Source: Microbacterium sp. BR1
GTDB taxonomy: Bacteria; Actinomycetota; Actinomycetes; Actinomycetales; Microbacteriaceae
Direction of reading: 5' to 3'
Length of the DNA stretch: 64,000 nucleotides
Assembly: GCF_002812725.1 (NCBI RefSeq)
Contig: NZ_NMUN01000001.1
Location: 1-64,000 of the forward strand
Below, in pieces: positions 18,058-27,373 of the stretch. The notes under the pieces were generated by a model. It saw only the letters and a list, made by a program, of their open reading frames with translations, was not told the origin of the DNA and made no database searches. The first letter of the stretch is position 1. Each line of letters starts with the position of its first letter. The translations under genes were made by a program, and so were the position numbers.

Positions 18058-18086
18058 TTGACATATGTGGATACTACAGAGATACA
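18058..18086 (+). promoter_or_regulatory. Sigma-70-type promoter of the winged-helix gene
   Basis: A perfect -35 hexamer TTGACA is followed after exactly 17 bases by GATACA, an acceptable -10. The predicted start point is about 60 bases before the GTG of the winged-helix gene. The inverted half-sites nearby (ATGTGAATCAC) could be an autoregulatory operator, but that is speculative. Confidence 0.6.
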
Positions 18087-18156
18087 CTCATCATGTGAAT
18101 CACTAAATTACCCAGTTTGTCGAGTGCTCGCGGAGCCGGTGCGCCACAATAGTCCC

Positions 18157-18474
18157 GTGCCCAAATACGCCCGCCCTCGTCATAGCGAGCATGCGGAGGA
18201 CCCCATCAAAGCCCTTGGCAATATGGTGCGCGCGGGCATCATCGGTTTCCTTCGGACCAACGGACCGGCTTCTCGCGCTGAGATCTCGCGGGCGCTCGAG
18301 ATACCGATTCCGACGGTTGCTAAGTCCCTTGCAGCGCTGATGACATCGGGCCTACTGATTTCTGAACCGCCGATGGATGAGGTCCGTCAGGGGCAGCGTG
18401 TTCGATATCAGGTCAACGACGCTGCGGTCAGCGACATGTATCTGCAGCTCGGGCAAGCGATCGGCGAACTCTAG
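18157..18474 (+). CDS. Winged-helix transcriptional regulator (ArsR/MarR-like)
   Basis: This 105-residue protein would bind DNA through a winged helix: I-K-A-L-G-N-M-V-R-A-G-I-I-G-F-L-R, then R-A-E-I-S-R-A-L-E-I-P-I-P-T-V-A-K-S-L (recognition helix), then a wing with G-L-L-I-S-E-P-P and Q-R-V-R-Y-Q-V. I chose the GTG giving V-P-K-Y-A-R-P-R-H, because upstream in-frame codons lie in the promoter region. It is transcribed away from the transfer operon, the usual place for that operon's regulator, so control of conjugation is the natural inference. No metal-binding Cys motif is visible. Confidence 0.75.
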   Translation: MPKYARPRHSEHAEDPIKALGNMVRAGIIGFLRTNGPASRAEISRALEIPIPTVAKSLAALMTSGLLISEPPMDEVRQGQRVRYQVNDAAVSDMYLQLGQAIGEL

Positions 18475-18499
18475 ACCCTCGTCGCTGACTGATGGTCGG

Positions 18500-18905
18500 G
18501 TTCCTGCGGTCGGGATCACGGAACTGCCTCATGATTCGACCACGCCCGCACACCACCAGCACCTCTCGCTAGGTGCATCGTCCGGCGAAACCGTTGGGAG
18601 CACGTTCTCCCGGGCGAAGTAGGCGCTGGCGTGCTTGAGAATCTCTATCTCCATCTCCAATACCCGGTTGCGACCTCCACACCAGGTTCCGACGCCGGAA
18701 CTCGATGAGCTGCTTGTGCTCGTCGGTCGTCACCCCCGCCTTGCGTCCACTGTCGACCGCCTCGCGCTTCATCCAATTCCGCAGGCATGACTCGCTGATC
18801 CAGAGATCACGCGCCGCCTGCGCGACAGGCTTGAACTGCGCGACAAGATCAACTGCTCGACGCCAAACTCCGGCTCATATGGTGGGCATCTCACGGACTC
18901 GTTCC
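18500..18905 (-). pseudogene. Remnant of an IS3-family orfA
   Basis: Broken minus-strand frames together give an IS3-type OrfA. A helix-turn-helix stretch (A-A-R-D-L-W-I-S-E-S-C-L-R-N-W) and T-T-D-E-H-K-Q-L-I-E-F-R-R-R-N lie in one frame. After a frameshift near 18660-18680 there follows L-E-M-E-I-E-I-L-K-H-A-S-A-Y-F-A-R-E-N-V-L in another. No orfB and no terminal repeats are left. It is an old, decayed insertion at the boundary between the conjugation module and the metabolic genes. Confidence 0.7.
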
Positions 18906-19179
18906 GAGACGATCATCGTCTCAACTCAGGTGTCGCGAAAAGCGGGTCATGCTCCGTCAGTCTCCAAGCTACGTCGCGGACAACTTGAGGGCGTGCGAAG
19001 AAACGCCAGAGTGCGCGCACGCTTATGCCGTCCGGAATCTAAATCTCGTGATCCCGAAGCTGAGCAAATTAGCTGCGCTTATGGCAAGGCGCAGAAGATT
19101 CAATTGGACTGTTCATTCGACTCTGCGGATGATGAACACAGCCGGAGAGGCTCATCAGATCAGCGAGAAGGGTTACAAC

Positions 19180-20052
19180 GTGGGAATCATCGACTTCCGG
19201 TTGCGTCCGAATACACCGACATACATGGAGCATTGCTCCGGCCCGGCGGCGGAGAAGCTGTGGGCCCGCCCCAAGTTCGGGCCGTACCCAGGTGAGCAGA
19301 GCTTCGAGTCTTGGTTGGCGGAGGTTGGCGAGTCGGACGTAACGCTCGGCGTGTTCACGGGGCGGCAGGTGGGCGATCCGTCGTCACCCACCGTTGGCTT
19401 CACCAACGACTACATTGCGGAGTGCGTCGAGAAGTCAGACGGAAAGCTCATCGGGTTCGCAGGAGTTGACCCTGGCATGCGTCGCGTTGCCACCAAGGAG
19501 TTGCGGCGAGCCGTGGGAGAGCTTGGCATGCGAGGAGTGTCGGTTGACCCGGAGGGATTCCGGCAGACGCCCGACCACCGGCAGTTCTATCCCATCTACG
19601 AGACGGCAGCCGAGCTCGAGATCCCCGTGGTGGTGACGGTCGGACCGGTGTGCGGGCGATTCGCCGATCCGTGGGCCATGGACATCGTCGCGGAGGACTT
19701 CCCTGAGGTGACGTTCGTGATGTCTCACGGCACCTACCCCCATGTCACTGAACTGATCGCGCTTGCGTATCGCCGAAGCAACATCTATCTCGAGGCGTCC
19801 ATCTATTACGCGCTCCCTGGCTCCGAGCCGTTCCTGGAAGCTGCCGGCACGGTCCTACAGGATCAGGTCGTCTACGCGAGCGCATTTCCCTTCAATCCGA
19901 TAACTGCATACGAGAGGTTCGCACAGTTCGAAATCGGCGACGATGCTCTCGGCAAGATCATGTTCGGAAACGCCGCCAGGATTCTCGGCCTGGATGCCCC
20001 TCAGTCGTCACACGTTGATGACCATCGCGAGATGCTTGCCGCTTCGGTCTAG
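19180..20052 (+). CDS. Amidohydrolase_2-fold protein with altered metal site
   Basis: The protein has about 290 residues and a TIM-barrel layout. N-terminal I-I-D-F-R-L-R-P-N-T stands where active members have D-x-H-x-H. F-A-G-V-D-P-G, V-V-V-T-V-G-P and F-V-M-S-H-G-T-Y-P-H (the conserved His) follow, and late Y-A-S-A-F-P-F stands where G-S-D-Y-P is usual. Both the H-x-H pair and the late Asp are therefore absent, so hydrolysis by the standard mechanism is doubtful. The GTG start follows AGAAGG; longer frames run back into the IS3 remnant. It is followed within three bases by an SDR gene, so the two probably act together on one substrate. Confidence 0.7.
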   Translation: MGIIDFRLRPNTPTYMEHCSGPAAEKLWARPKFGPYPGEQSFESWLAEVGESDVTLGVFTGRQVGDPSSPTVGFTNDYIAECVEKSDGKLIGFAGVDPGMRRVATKELRRAVGELGMRGVSVDPEGFRQTPDHRQFYPIYETAAELEIPVVVTVGPVCGRFADPWAMDIVAEDFPEVTFVMSHGTYPHVTELIALAYRRSNIYLEASIYYALPGSEPFLEAAGTVLQDQVVYASAFPFNPITAYERFAQFEIGDDALGKIMFGNAARILGLDAPQSSHVDDHREMLAASV

Positions 20053-20527
20053 TCGTGGTGCCCGACGGCGATCCCAAGCGACCTCGTGTCGCAGTGGTGA
20101 CCGGCGGGGCCTCTGGGATCGGGGCAGCCGTCATCGCGGGTTTGGTCAACGCCGGTTACGTGACTGCCAGTCTCGATTGGGCCGCTGAGGAGAAGGTATC
20201 GAGCCATGGGCTGTCCATCAGTGCGGATGTGCGTGATCCGGAATCCGTGGAACGCGCAGTATCGCGGGTGCTCTCCACATTCGGCCGAATTGACGTGCTC
20301 GTCAACTGTGCTGGCGTGGGGCTAACGAAGGCGTTCCTCGAGACGAGCATCTCGGACTGGAACAGGGTAGTCGGCGTCAACTTGACAGGAACATTTCTCG
20401 TATCTCAGTGTGTGGCGCGTTGGATGGCGCACGCAGGCTCGGGGGCGATAGTGAACGTTGGCTCGACTGCAACCGTGCTCGGCACACCTGGGCAGACCGC
20501 GTATGCGGCATCGAAGGGAGCCGTCGT

Positions 20528-21941
20528 GGTGGCGTCCGGCAAGGTGGTGTACGGATCGGGTGACCGTGTCGCTGCGGACGTAGCGACGGTCACCGCGTGA
20601 TCCTTCGAGAGAACTCTTCACATCCATCTCGAAAGGACCCCGACGATGACCGTCTCACCCCACGATATCGACCCTGCCCGCTTCCTCGAAGACCACCTCG
20701 CGCAGGCGTCTCCCGATCTGCTGCGGGAGATGCTCGGCACGTTCATCAACCAGCTGCTATCCGCGGACGCGGACCAGATCTGCGGCGCCGCTTACGGCAC
20801 GATCAGCGACGACAGGGTGAACCGTCGCAACGGTTACCGCCACCGCGACTTCGACACCCGCGCCGGGACCATCGACGTGAAGATCCCCAAGCTCCGGCAG
20901 GGCACCTACTTCCCGGAGTGGCTGCTGGAACGCCGCCGCCGCGCGGAGGCCGCACTGACCACCGTGGTCGCGACCAGCTACCTCCTCGGCGTGTCCACCC
21001 GTCGGATGGATGACCTGGTGAAGACCCTCGGGATCACCGGGCTGTCGAAGTCGCAGGTGTCGGAGATGGCGCGCGACCTTGACGAGCAGGTGACCGCGTT
21101 CCGCACCCGGCCGTTGGACGCCGGCCCGTACTCGTTCGTCGCCGCCGACGCGCTCACCATGAAGGTCCGCGAGGGCGGCCGGGTCGTGAAGGTCGCGGTG
21201 CTGGTCGCGACCGGCGTGAACGCCGACGGCTACCGCGAGATCCTCGGTCTGCAAGTCAACTCGACCGAAGACGGCGCCGGCTGGCTGACGTTCTGGCGCG
21301 ACCTCGTCGCGAGAGGCCTGACCGGCGTGAAGCTCGTCACGTCCGACGCACACGCAGGTCTGGTCGCAGCGATCGGCGCGACCGTCGGCGGGTCCTGGCA
21401 GAGGTGCAGAACCCACTACGCGGCGAACCTGATGAGCGTGACCCCAAAGTCCTCGTGGCCATGGGTGAAGACCCTGCTGGGCACGGTTTTCGACCAGCCC
21501 GACGCGGAGTCCGTGCACGCCCAGTTCGACCGCGTCCTGGACGCGCTCGAGCACAAGCTCCCCAGGTCGTTCGAGCACCTCGAGGCCGCACGTGAGGAGA
21601 TCCTCGCGTTCACCGCGTTCCCGAAGAGCATCTGGCGGCAGATCTGGTCCAACAATCCGAACGAACGCCTCAACCGGGAGATCCGCCGCCGCACCGACGT
21701 CGTGGGCATCTTCCCGAACCGCGACGCGATCATCCGGCTCGTCGGCGCCGTCCTCGCCGAGCAACACGACGAGTGGGCCGAGCAACGCCGCTACCTCGGC
21801 CTCGACGCCCTCGCCGCCGCACGCCGCGTCGGCGAACCCACCACAGAGGAGGTGATCGAACCCGACCTTCGGGCCCTCACAGCCTGACCTCGACACGAGG
21901 GATCACACGATCACCGATACACCACGTCCCAGGACTTGACC
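20528..21941 (+). mobile_element. IS256-family element, copy 1
   Basis: The 1,414-bp element begins GGTGGCGTCCGG and ends AGGACTTGACC, with imperfect terminal inverted repeats. It is flanked by the 8-bp direct repeat GCCGTCGT (20520-20527 and 21942-21949), typical of this family. It carries one transposase gene. The ends were defined by comparing all three copies in the window, each with a different target duplication. It interrupts an SDR gene. Confidence 0.95.
20646..21887 (+). CDS. IS256-family transposase (copy 1)
   Basis: This 413-residue DDE transposase is of the mutator/IS256 type. The N-terminal region is [11 protein letters not shown], then [11 protein letters not shown]. The catalytic core runs A-D-A-L-T-M-K-V (first Asp region), [10 protein letters not shown] (second Asp), the [11 protein letters not shown] signature and [12 protein letters not shown] with the Glu. 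The ATG is preceded by GAAAGGA. The translation is identical to those at the other two copies, which points to recent transposition. A 379-codon antisense frame inside it is a codon-bias shadow. Confidence 0.96.
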   Translation: MTVSPHDIDPARFLEDHLAQASPDLLREMLGTFINQLLSADADQICGAAYGTISDDRVNRRNGYRHRDFDTRAGTIDVKIPKLRQGTYFPEWLLERRRRAEAALTTVVATSYLLGVSTRRMDDLVKTLGITGLSKSQVSEMARDLDEQVTAFRTRPLDAGPYSFVAADALTMKVREGGRVVKVAVLVATGVNADGYREILGLQVNSTEDGAGWLTFWRDLVARGLTGVKLVTSDAHAGLVAAIGATVGGSWQRCRTHYAANLMSVTPKSSWPWVKTLLGTVFDQPDAESVHAQFDRVLDALEHKLPRSFEHLEAAREEILAFTAFPKSIWRQIWSNNPNERLNREIRRRTDVVGIFPNRDAIIRLVGAVLAEQHDEWAEQRRYLGLDALAAARRVGEPTTEEVIEPDLRALTA

Positions 21942-22249
21942 GCCGTCGTCGCGCTCTCGCGCTCGTTAGCGAGCGAGCTCGGACCACGCGGTGTTCGAGT
22001 CAACACCGTCATACCAGGACCGACATACACTCCTCTGGCGGCGGGAATGCAGTCCGAAGAGGCGCAGCGACGTCGGGCGGAACGAACGCCGGATGGACGT
22101 CTCGGGTGGCCCGAGGAAGTCGCCGGAGCAATCGTGTTTCTAGCCAGCGAGTGTTCGAGCCACATCTCAGGGGCAGAACTTGCGGTCGACGGCGGCTTCT
22201 CTGTCGCCGGGATTCTGGGCGCGTAGGCAGGGAGGTCGGCCACCCACCT

Positions 22250-23191
22250 TTAGGTGGTCGGCTTTCCTGCAAACACTTCTCGAGTGCTTGCGATGGTGCG
22301 TACCAACAACTGCACCATCTCGCTGTACTCCGTCTTGGCGAAGGCCGCCATGTGACGGCGAAGTGGTGGGTCCGGCTCGCAAATGAGGGCGTCCAATCCA
22401 GGAACCACCGCGTGCTCTGGCAAGAGTGCGAGGCCGAGGCCGGCGGCCGCCAGCCGCGCCGCCCCATCCATCTGCGAGGTGCGAAGAGCTACACGTTGTC
22501 CACCTAGGCCAGCGGCCGCTAGGTGGGAATCAACGTGATCGTGCAGCCCGTTTGGCACGTTGAGCATGACCCAAGTCTGACCGTGAAGGACCGACGTCGG
22601 CAGTCTCCCAAGTGACCGAGCAGGTGCACCGACGTGATCTTGCTCGTAGGGGACAATCTGATCGCGGAGAGGGTGCTCGCGAGGAAGTACGAGAACAAAC
22701 GGCTCCGCGCCTAGCCGATCAAGCGGTCCATCCCAGTCATCAGGCTCCGGTCCGATCGCTAAATCGAAGGTTCCAGTCCGGGCTGCCTCTTCAAGCAAAG
22801 TTCGGTGCTGAAACTCTTGAATGCGGACGGACACGTCTGGCATGCGCGCAGACCAGACGCGTAGCGCTCCCGGGAGAAGGTTGACTGTTACCGAGTACAC
22901 CGTCGCGATGTCGATTCGTCCTGCGCGCCCTGCACGATAATCCTCAACGGCGGAGAACGCTCGCCGCTCGGCCGCGAGAGCGATCTCGGCATGCTTCGCG
23001 AACGCCTCGCCCGCGGCGGTCAGTCTCACGCCGCGAGCGAGCCGCTCGAGAAGTCGAACTCCGAGATTCTCCTCAAGCGCATGAATCTGCTGCGACAGAC
23101 CTGACTGCGTGATGTGCAACTGTTGTGCGGCGATCGTGAACGATTGATGCTCTACGACGGCAAGTAGGTACTCCATCTTTCTCAAAGACAT
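22250..23191 (-). CDS. LysR-family transcriptional regulator
   Basis: This regulator of about 313 residues has an N-terminal helix-turn-helix (M-E-Y-L-L-A-V-V-E-H-Q-S-F-T, A-A-Q-Q-L-H-I-T-Q-S-G-L-S-Q-Q-I, L-G-V-R-L-L-E-R) and a C-terminal effector domain from about residue 90. GGAGG seven bases before the ATG fixes the start. It is divergent from the SsuA-like binding-protein gene, the usual arrangement for a LysR regulator and its target, so it probably controls the importer and the following SDR according to substrate. Gene end and the SDR remnant end are convergent, with a short inverted repeat (CCACCT/AGGTGG) between them that may terminate transcription. Confidence 0.88.
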   Translation of the reverse strand: MSLRKMEYLLAVVEHQSFTIAAQQLHITQSGLSQQIHALEENLGVRLLERLARGVRLTAAGEAFAKHAEIALAAERRAFSAVEDYRAGRAGRIDIATVYSVTVNLLPGALRVWSARMPDVSVRIQEFQHRTLLEEAARTGTFDLAIGPEPDDWDGPLDRLGAEPFVLVLPREHPLRDQIVPYEQDHVGAPARSLGRLPTSVLHGQTWVMLNVPNGLHDHVDSHLAAAGLGGQRVALRTSQMDGAARLAAAGLGLALLPEHAVVPGLDALICEPDPPLRRHMAAFAKTEYSEMVQLLVRTIASTREVFAGKPTT

Positions 23192-23301
23192 GATCTTTCC
23201 TCCATTAGTATCACTACTAGAAGGTCCGATAAAAATCAATTGGACTGAACCCGACGAAGAGGGACACGATTACTTCATCGCAACGTTCAAAGGAGAATCA
23301 C

Positions 23302-24357
23302 ATGCGTCGTACATCTGGCCCCACCCATGTGCTGGGGGCGGGGATCGCAATCATTGCAAGCATCGCTCTCATAGCTGGCTGCTCCCCTTCCGCAGAAACG
23401 GGTTCTCCCTCTGAAGCGCCGGCAGGGTCCTTCGATCTCACTCTCGGAATTGACGGTGGTACCGGTACAGCTCTCTACGTGGTGGCCTGGAAGAACGGCT
23501 ACTTCGCTGAAGAGGGGATCAACGTAGTCGCCAGCCGACAGTTCCTCAGCGGGAACGAAGCGCTGCAAGCGCAACTTGCTGGGGAAGTCGATCTGTCATC
23601 AGTAACCGATCTTCCAGTCATTTCCGCGAGGGCGAAAGCTGAAGAGCAGGGCATGGGCGCGGTGGAGATCATTGGGGCGATGGCGGTCGGACCGCAGGTG
23701 CACGCTTTGACAGTGTCCGAGTCGATCGAGAGCCCGGAGGATCTGGAGCGCGACGACGTGAAAGTCGGAGTCACGCTGGGGTCCGGCGGGGAGTATTCCA
23801 TGCACGCGTTCGTGAAGAATCACGATCTGGATGCGGACCAGATCGAGGTCGTGAACGTCGGCACCGACGACATGGTTGCAGCCTTCACGCGGGGAGACAT
23901 TCAAGCCTTCTTTAGTTGGGCACCTATCACGCAGACCGCCGTTCAGACCGTCGCTGGTGCGTACATCTTCGAGTACGGAGACGAGTACGACTGGACGAGC
24001 CGGAATTACATCGTCGCGTCTGAGCGCTTGAGTCAGGACGAGGAAGCGTCAGAGGCGGTGCTCCGCGCTCTCGACACGGCAGCGCAGTGGACCGAAGAGA
24101 ACCGAGATGAAGCCATCCAGATCCTGAGCGACACGCTCAGTGTGCCAGTTGATGCGCTGGAGCTCCCCTTTAGTCTGTTCAAGTACGAAGTCTCCTTCAC
24201 CGATGACCACGTATCGACGCTGACGAACGTCGCGACCTGGGCGGTCGAGACCGAGAAGATTCCCGGAGTCCCGACGTGGAGTGAGTTCGTCAATCTCGCG
24301 CCCATGACTGCCGCAGTGCCGGAAGCGATGACGGCCGACCTCGGAGGGCTCGAGTGA
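23302..24357 (+). CDS. ABC transporter substrate-binding lipoprotein, SsuA/TauA/NMT1-like
   Basis: This 351-residue secreted lipoprotein has a signal peptide with lipobox I-A-G-C at about residue 27, then a Ser/Glu-rich linker. The two-lobed domain begins L-T-L-G-I-D-G-G-T-G-T-A-L-Y-V-V-A-W and includes G-Y-F-A-E-E-G-I-N-V, the hallmark of nitrate/taurine/alkanesulfonate/thiamine-precursor binding proteins. AAAGGAG precedes the ATG. It heads an importer operon with ATPase and permease genes joined by 4-base overlaps. The substrate may be a sulfonate, an aromatic acid or another small organic anion. The ATPase is now broken by an IS, so import through this system is probably lost. Confidence 0.87.
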   Translation: MRRTSGPTHVLGAGIAIIASIALIAGCSPSAETGSPSEAPAGSFDLTLGIDGGTGTALYVVAWKNGYFAEEGINVVASRQFLSGNEALQAQLAGEVDLSSVTDLPVISARAKAEEQGMGAVEIIGAMAVGPQVHALTVSESIESPEDLERDDVKVGVTLGSGGEYSMHAFVKNHDLDADQIEVVNVGTDDMVAAFTRGDIQAFFSWAPITQTAVQTVAGAYIFEYGDEYDWTSRNYIVASERLSQDEEASEAVLRALDTAAQWTEENRDEAIQILSDTLSVPVDALELPFSLFKYEVSFTDDHVSTLTNVATWAVETEKIPGVPTWSEFVNLAPMTAAVPEAMTADLGGLE

Positions 24358-24617
24358 TCAAGTTCGAACACGTCACCAAGAGCTTTGCGAGCTCCGGTGG
24401 GCAGACGGTCTTCAATGACGTGAGCTTTGAGCTTCGGGAAGGCGAGTTGTTCTGTCTGCTCGGCCCGAGTGGATGCGGAAAGAGTACGCTACTAAACCTG
24501 CTCGCCGGCTTTGAGGACCCGACTGCCGGAACAATTACGAAGCGCGGGCAGCCGATCGCTGGTCCCGGATCTGATCGCGGAGTGCTGTTCCAGACCTTCG
24601 AGGCACTGTTTGAGTGG

Positions 24618-26031
24618 GGTCAAGTCCTGGGACGTGGTGTATCGGTGATCGTGTGATCCCTCGTGTCGAGGTCAGGCTGTGAGGGCCCGAAGGTCGGGTT
24701 CGATCACCTCCTCTGTGGTGGGTTCGCCGACGCGGCGTGCGGCGGCGAGGGCGTCGAGGCCGAGGTAGCGGCGTTGCTCGGCCCACTCGTCGTGTTGCTC
24801 GGCGAGGACGGCGCCGACGAGCCGGATGATCGCGTCGCGGTTCGGGAAGATGCCCACGACGTCGGTGCGGCGGCGGATCTCCCGGTTGAGGCGTTCGTTC
24901 GGATTGTTGGACCAGATCTGCCGCCAGATGCTCTTCGGGAACGCGGTGAACGCGAGGATCTCCTCACGTGCGGCCTCGAGGTGCTCGAACGACCTGGGGA
25001 GCTTGTGCTCGAGCGCGTCCAGGACGCGGTCGAACTGGGCGTGCACGGACTCCGCGTCGGGCTGGTCGAAAACCGTGCCCAGCAGGGTCTTCACCCATGG
25101 CCACGAGGACTTTGGGGTCACGCTCATCAGGTTCGCCGCGTAGTGGGTTCTGCACCTCTGCCAGGACCCGCCGACGGTCGCGCCGATCGCTGCGACCAGA
25201 CCTGCGTGTGCGTCGGACGTGACGAGCTTCACGCCGGTCAGGCCTCTCGCGACGAGGTCGCGCCAGAACGTCAGCCAGCCGGCGCCGTCTTCGGTCGAGT
25301 TGACTTGCAGACCGAGGATCTCGCGGTAGCCGTCGGCGTTCACGCCGGTCGCGACCAGCACCGCGACCTTCACGACCCGGCCGCCCTCGCGGACCTTCAT
25401 GGTGAGCGCGTCGGCGGCGACGAACGAGTACGGGCCGGCGTCCAACGGCCGGGTGCGGAACGCGGTCACCTGCTCGTCAAGGTCGCGCGCCATCTCCGAC
25501 ACCTGCGACTTCGACAGCCCGGTGATCCCGAGGGTCTTCACCAGGTCATCCATCCGACGGGTGGACACGCCGAGGAGGTAGCTGGTCGCGACCACGGTGG
25601 TCAGTGCGGCCTCCGCGCGGCGGCGGCGTTCCAGCAGCCACTCCGGGAAGTAGGTGCCCTGCCGGAGCTTGGGGATCTTCACGTCGATGGTCCCGGCGCG
25701 GGTGTCGAAGTCGCGGTGGCGGTAACCGTTGCGACGGTTCACCCTGTCGTCGCTGATCGTGCCGTAAGCGGCGCCGCAGATCTGGTCCGCGTCCGCGGAT
25801 AGCAGCTGGTTGATGAACGTGCCGAGCATCTCCCGCAGCAGATCGGGAGACGCCTGCGCGAGGTGGTCTTCGAGGAAGCGGGCAGGGTCGATATCGTGGG
25901 GTGAGACGGTCATCGTCGGGGTCCTTTCGAGATGGATGTGAAGAGTTCTCTCGAAGGATCACGCGGTGACCGTCGCTACGTCCGCAGCGACACGGTCACC
26001 CGATCCGTACACCACCTTGCCGGACGCCACC
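24618..26031 (-). mobile_element. IS256-family element, copy 2 (inverted)
   Basis: This is the same 1,414-bp element in minus orientation, flanked by the 8-bp direct repeat TTGAGTGG (24610-24617 and 26032-26039). It splits the ABC ATPase gene in the E-W codons. It is inverted relative to copies 1 and 3. Confidence 0.95.
24672..25913 (-). CDS. IS256-family transposase (copy 2)
   Basis: This 413-residue DDE transposase has a translation identical to the gene in copy 1, including the [14 protein letters not shown] and N-P-N-E-R-L-N-R-E motifs. It is complete and presumably functional. Confidence 0.96.
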   Translation of the reverse strand: MTVSPHDIDPARFLEDHLAQASPDLLREMLGTFINQLLSADADQICGAAYGTISDDRVNRRNGYRHRDFDTRAGTIDVKIPKLRQGTYFPEWLLERRRRAEAALTTVVATSYLLGVSTRRMDDLVKTLGITGLSKSQVSEMARDLDEQVTAFRTRPLDAGPYSFVAADALTMKVREGGRVVKVAVLVATGVNADGYREILGLQVNSTEDGAGWLTFWRDLVARGLTGVKLVTSDAHAGLVAAIGATVGGSWQRCRTHYAANLMSVTPKSSWPWVKTLLGTVFDQPDAESVHAQFDRVLDALEHKLPRSFEHLEAAREEILAFTAFPKSIWRQIWSNNPNERLNREIRRRTDVVGIFPNRDAIIRLVGAVLAEQHDEWAEQRRYLGLDALAAARRVGEPTTEEVIEPDLRALTA

Positions 26032-26530
26032 TTGAGTGGCTCAATGTGCGGGAGAACGTAGAGCTTGCGCTCAAGGTCAAGAAGATGCCGAAGCGCGAGC
26101 GGACGCGGGTCACCGAAGAATACATCAACCTGGTTGGGCTTGAAGGGCAGGAACGCAAGTACCCGGGTCAGTTGTCGGGAGGAATGAAGCAACGCGTGCA
26201 GCTCGCGAGGGTGCTAGCAAACAGCCCCGAGGTTCTCCTGATGGACGAGCCGTTTGGAGCGCTCGACAGCCAAACGCGCCGTGCAATGCAATCTGAACTC
26301 CTGAGAATCTGGGCGGCGGACCGCAAGACAGTTCTGCTCATCACGCACGACATCGATGAGGCGATCGCGCTGGCCGATCGGATAGCGGTGATGTCTGCCG
26401 GGCCGAACGCTCACATCGCGAAGACCTTCGACGTGGATCTCCCCCGACCACGCGCGCACGGTACAGAGTTCGTCGAGCTCTGGAACGCAATCGACGCGTC
26501 GCTCGAGCGGCCGAGTCGGAAGGCCGCAGC

Positions 26531-27373
26531 ATGACCGGGACGCTGACAGCCACGAGCACCATCCGATCCGGCAAGCCGCCCAGCAAGGGGTGGCGTCCCG
26601 GCGAGAGCAGGTTGGCACGGCTCTTCACTCCTGTGCTGTCTGTCGGCGTAGGGATCGCGCTGTGGTGGCTGGTCTCACTTTTCGTGAGTCCCATCTTGTT
26701 CGCATCTCCCGCCCAGACTTGGGACGCGTTCATCGTGAGCCTGCAGAACGGAAGTCTGGTCTCGAACGCGAGTGCGAGCCTCTTTCGGATTCTTACCGGC
26801 TGGGTCATTGGACTCCTTGTCGGTATACCGCTAGGGCTGTTGCTGGGGAGTTCAACCTGGCTACGGAGATTCCTCGATCCCTACGTGAACTTCCTCCGAT
26901 TCATTCCACCGATCGCACTTCTTCCAGTCGCGATTCTGTGGTTCGGCATCGGTGAGGGGTCGAAGATCTTTCTCATCACTTACAGCAGCATCTTCATCGT
27001 CGTGCTCAACGCGATTGCTGGGGTCTACGCGATTCCGACCGTGAAGAGATGGGCTGCACGCAGCCTTGGTATGGGCCCGGCTGACGTCTTCTTCAGAGTC
27101 ACCGTGCCCTCGACCGTCCCGTTCTTGATTACGGGTGCACGTATCGCGATGGGGAATGCCTTTACCACGATCGTCGCGGCGGAGATGATCTCTGCGGAGT
27201 CAGGACTTGGGTACATGATCTTCACCGCGCGCCAGTTCTTTCAGACCGGCACGATGTTCACGGGCATCCTCGTCATCGGCCTCCTGGGATTCCTCGCCGA
27301 TCGGTTGCTGTCGTTCGTCGGGCGGCGCGTGCTGGCCCGTTACGGCACACATGACAGCGCAGGTGCCAGGTGA
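26531..27373 (+). CDS. ABC transporter permease, SsuC/TauC-like
   Basis: This 280-residue inner-membrane permease has about six helices, starting with [15 protein letters not shown] and including [13 protein letters not shown]. The cytoplasmic coupling motif reads [19 protein letters not shown] (the E-A-A-like loop). It pairs with the upstream SsuA-like binding protein and the broken ATPase, overlapping the latter's stop by four bases. The family transports taurine, alkanesulfonates, nitrate or related anions; the actual substrate is unknown. Expression now depends on reading through the IS or on a promoter in it. Confidence 0.88.
   Translation: MTGTLTATSTIRSGKPPSKGWRPGESRLARLFTPVLSVGVGIALWWLVSLFVSPILFASPAQTWDAFIVSLQNGSLVSNASASLFRILTGWVIGLLVGIPLGLLLGSSTWLRRFLDPYVNFLRFIPPIALLPVAILWFGIGEGSKIFLITYSSIFIVVLNAIAGVYAIPTVKRWAARSLGMGPADVFFRVTVPSTVPFLITGARIAMGNAFTTIVAAEMISAESGLGYMIFTARQFFQTGTMFTGILVIGLLGFLADRLLSFVGRRVLARYGTHDSAGAR

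Larger units (their letters stand above)
20055..22226 (+). pseudogene. SDR oxidoreductase gene split by IS256 copy 1
   Basis: The 5' part encodes a classical short-chain dehydrogenase: V-V-T-G-G-A-S-G-I-G cofactor loop, N-C-A-G, V-N-L-T-G-T, V-N-V-G-S and Y-A-A-S-K-G-A. The IS starts shortly after the Y-x3-K motif. The missing end resumes beyond it with L-S-R-S-L-A-S-E-L-G, V-R-V-N-T-V-I-P-G-P and V-D-G-G-F-S, ending at 22226. Removing the element and one copy of the 8-bp duplication restores a single frame of about 250 codons. The 5' fragment now ends inside IS sequence and lacks the C-terminal strands, so it is almost certainly inactive. Confidence 0.88.
24354..26534 (+). pseudogene. ABC importer ATPase gene (SsuB/TauB-like) split by IS256 copy 2
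   Basis: The 5' fragment begins at a GTG overlapping the binding-protein stop. It encodes the Walker A region L-G-P-S-G-C-G-K-S-T-L-L and a Q-loop region L-F-Q-T-F-E-A-L-F. After the inverted IS the frame resumes with E-W-L-N-V-R-E-N-V and carries the signature L-S-G-G-M-K-Q-R-V, Walker [13 protein letters not shown] and the switch His in [10 protein letters not shown]. Without the IS and one target copy, the two parts make one 252-residue protein. Neither fragment can bind and hydrolyse ATP alone. Confidence 0.92.

Noticed and set aside
20757..21896. 379-codon antisense frame inside the IS256 transposase (repeated at the other copies)
   Set aside because: It exactly mirrors the transposase codon bias, has no ribosome-binding site, and occurs identically in all copies.
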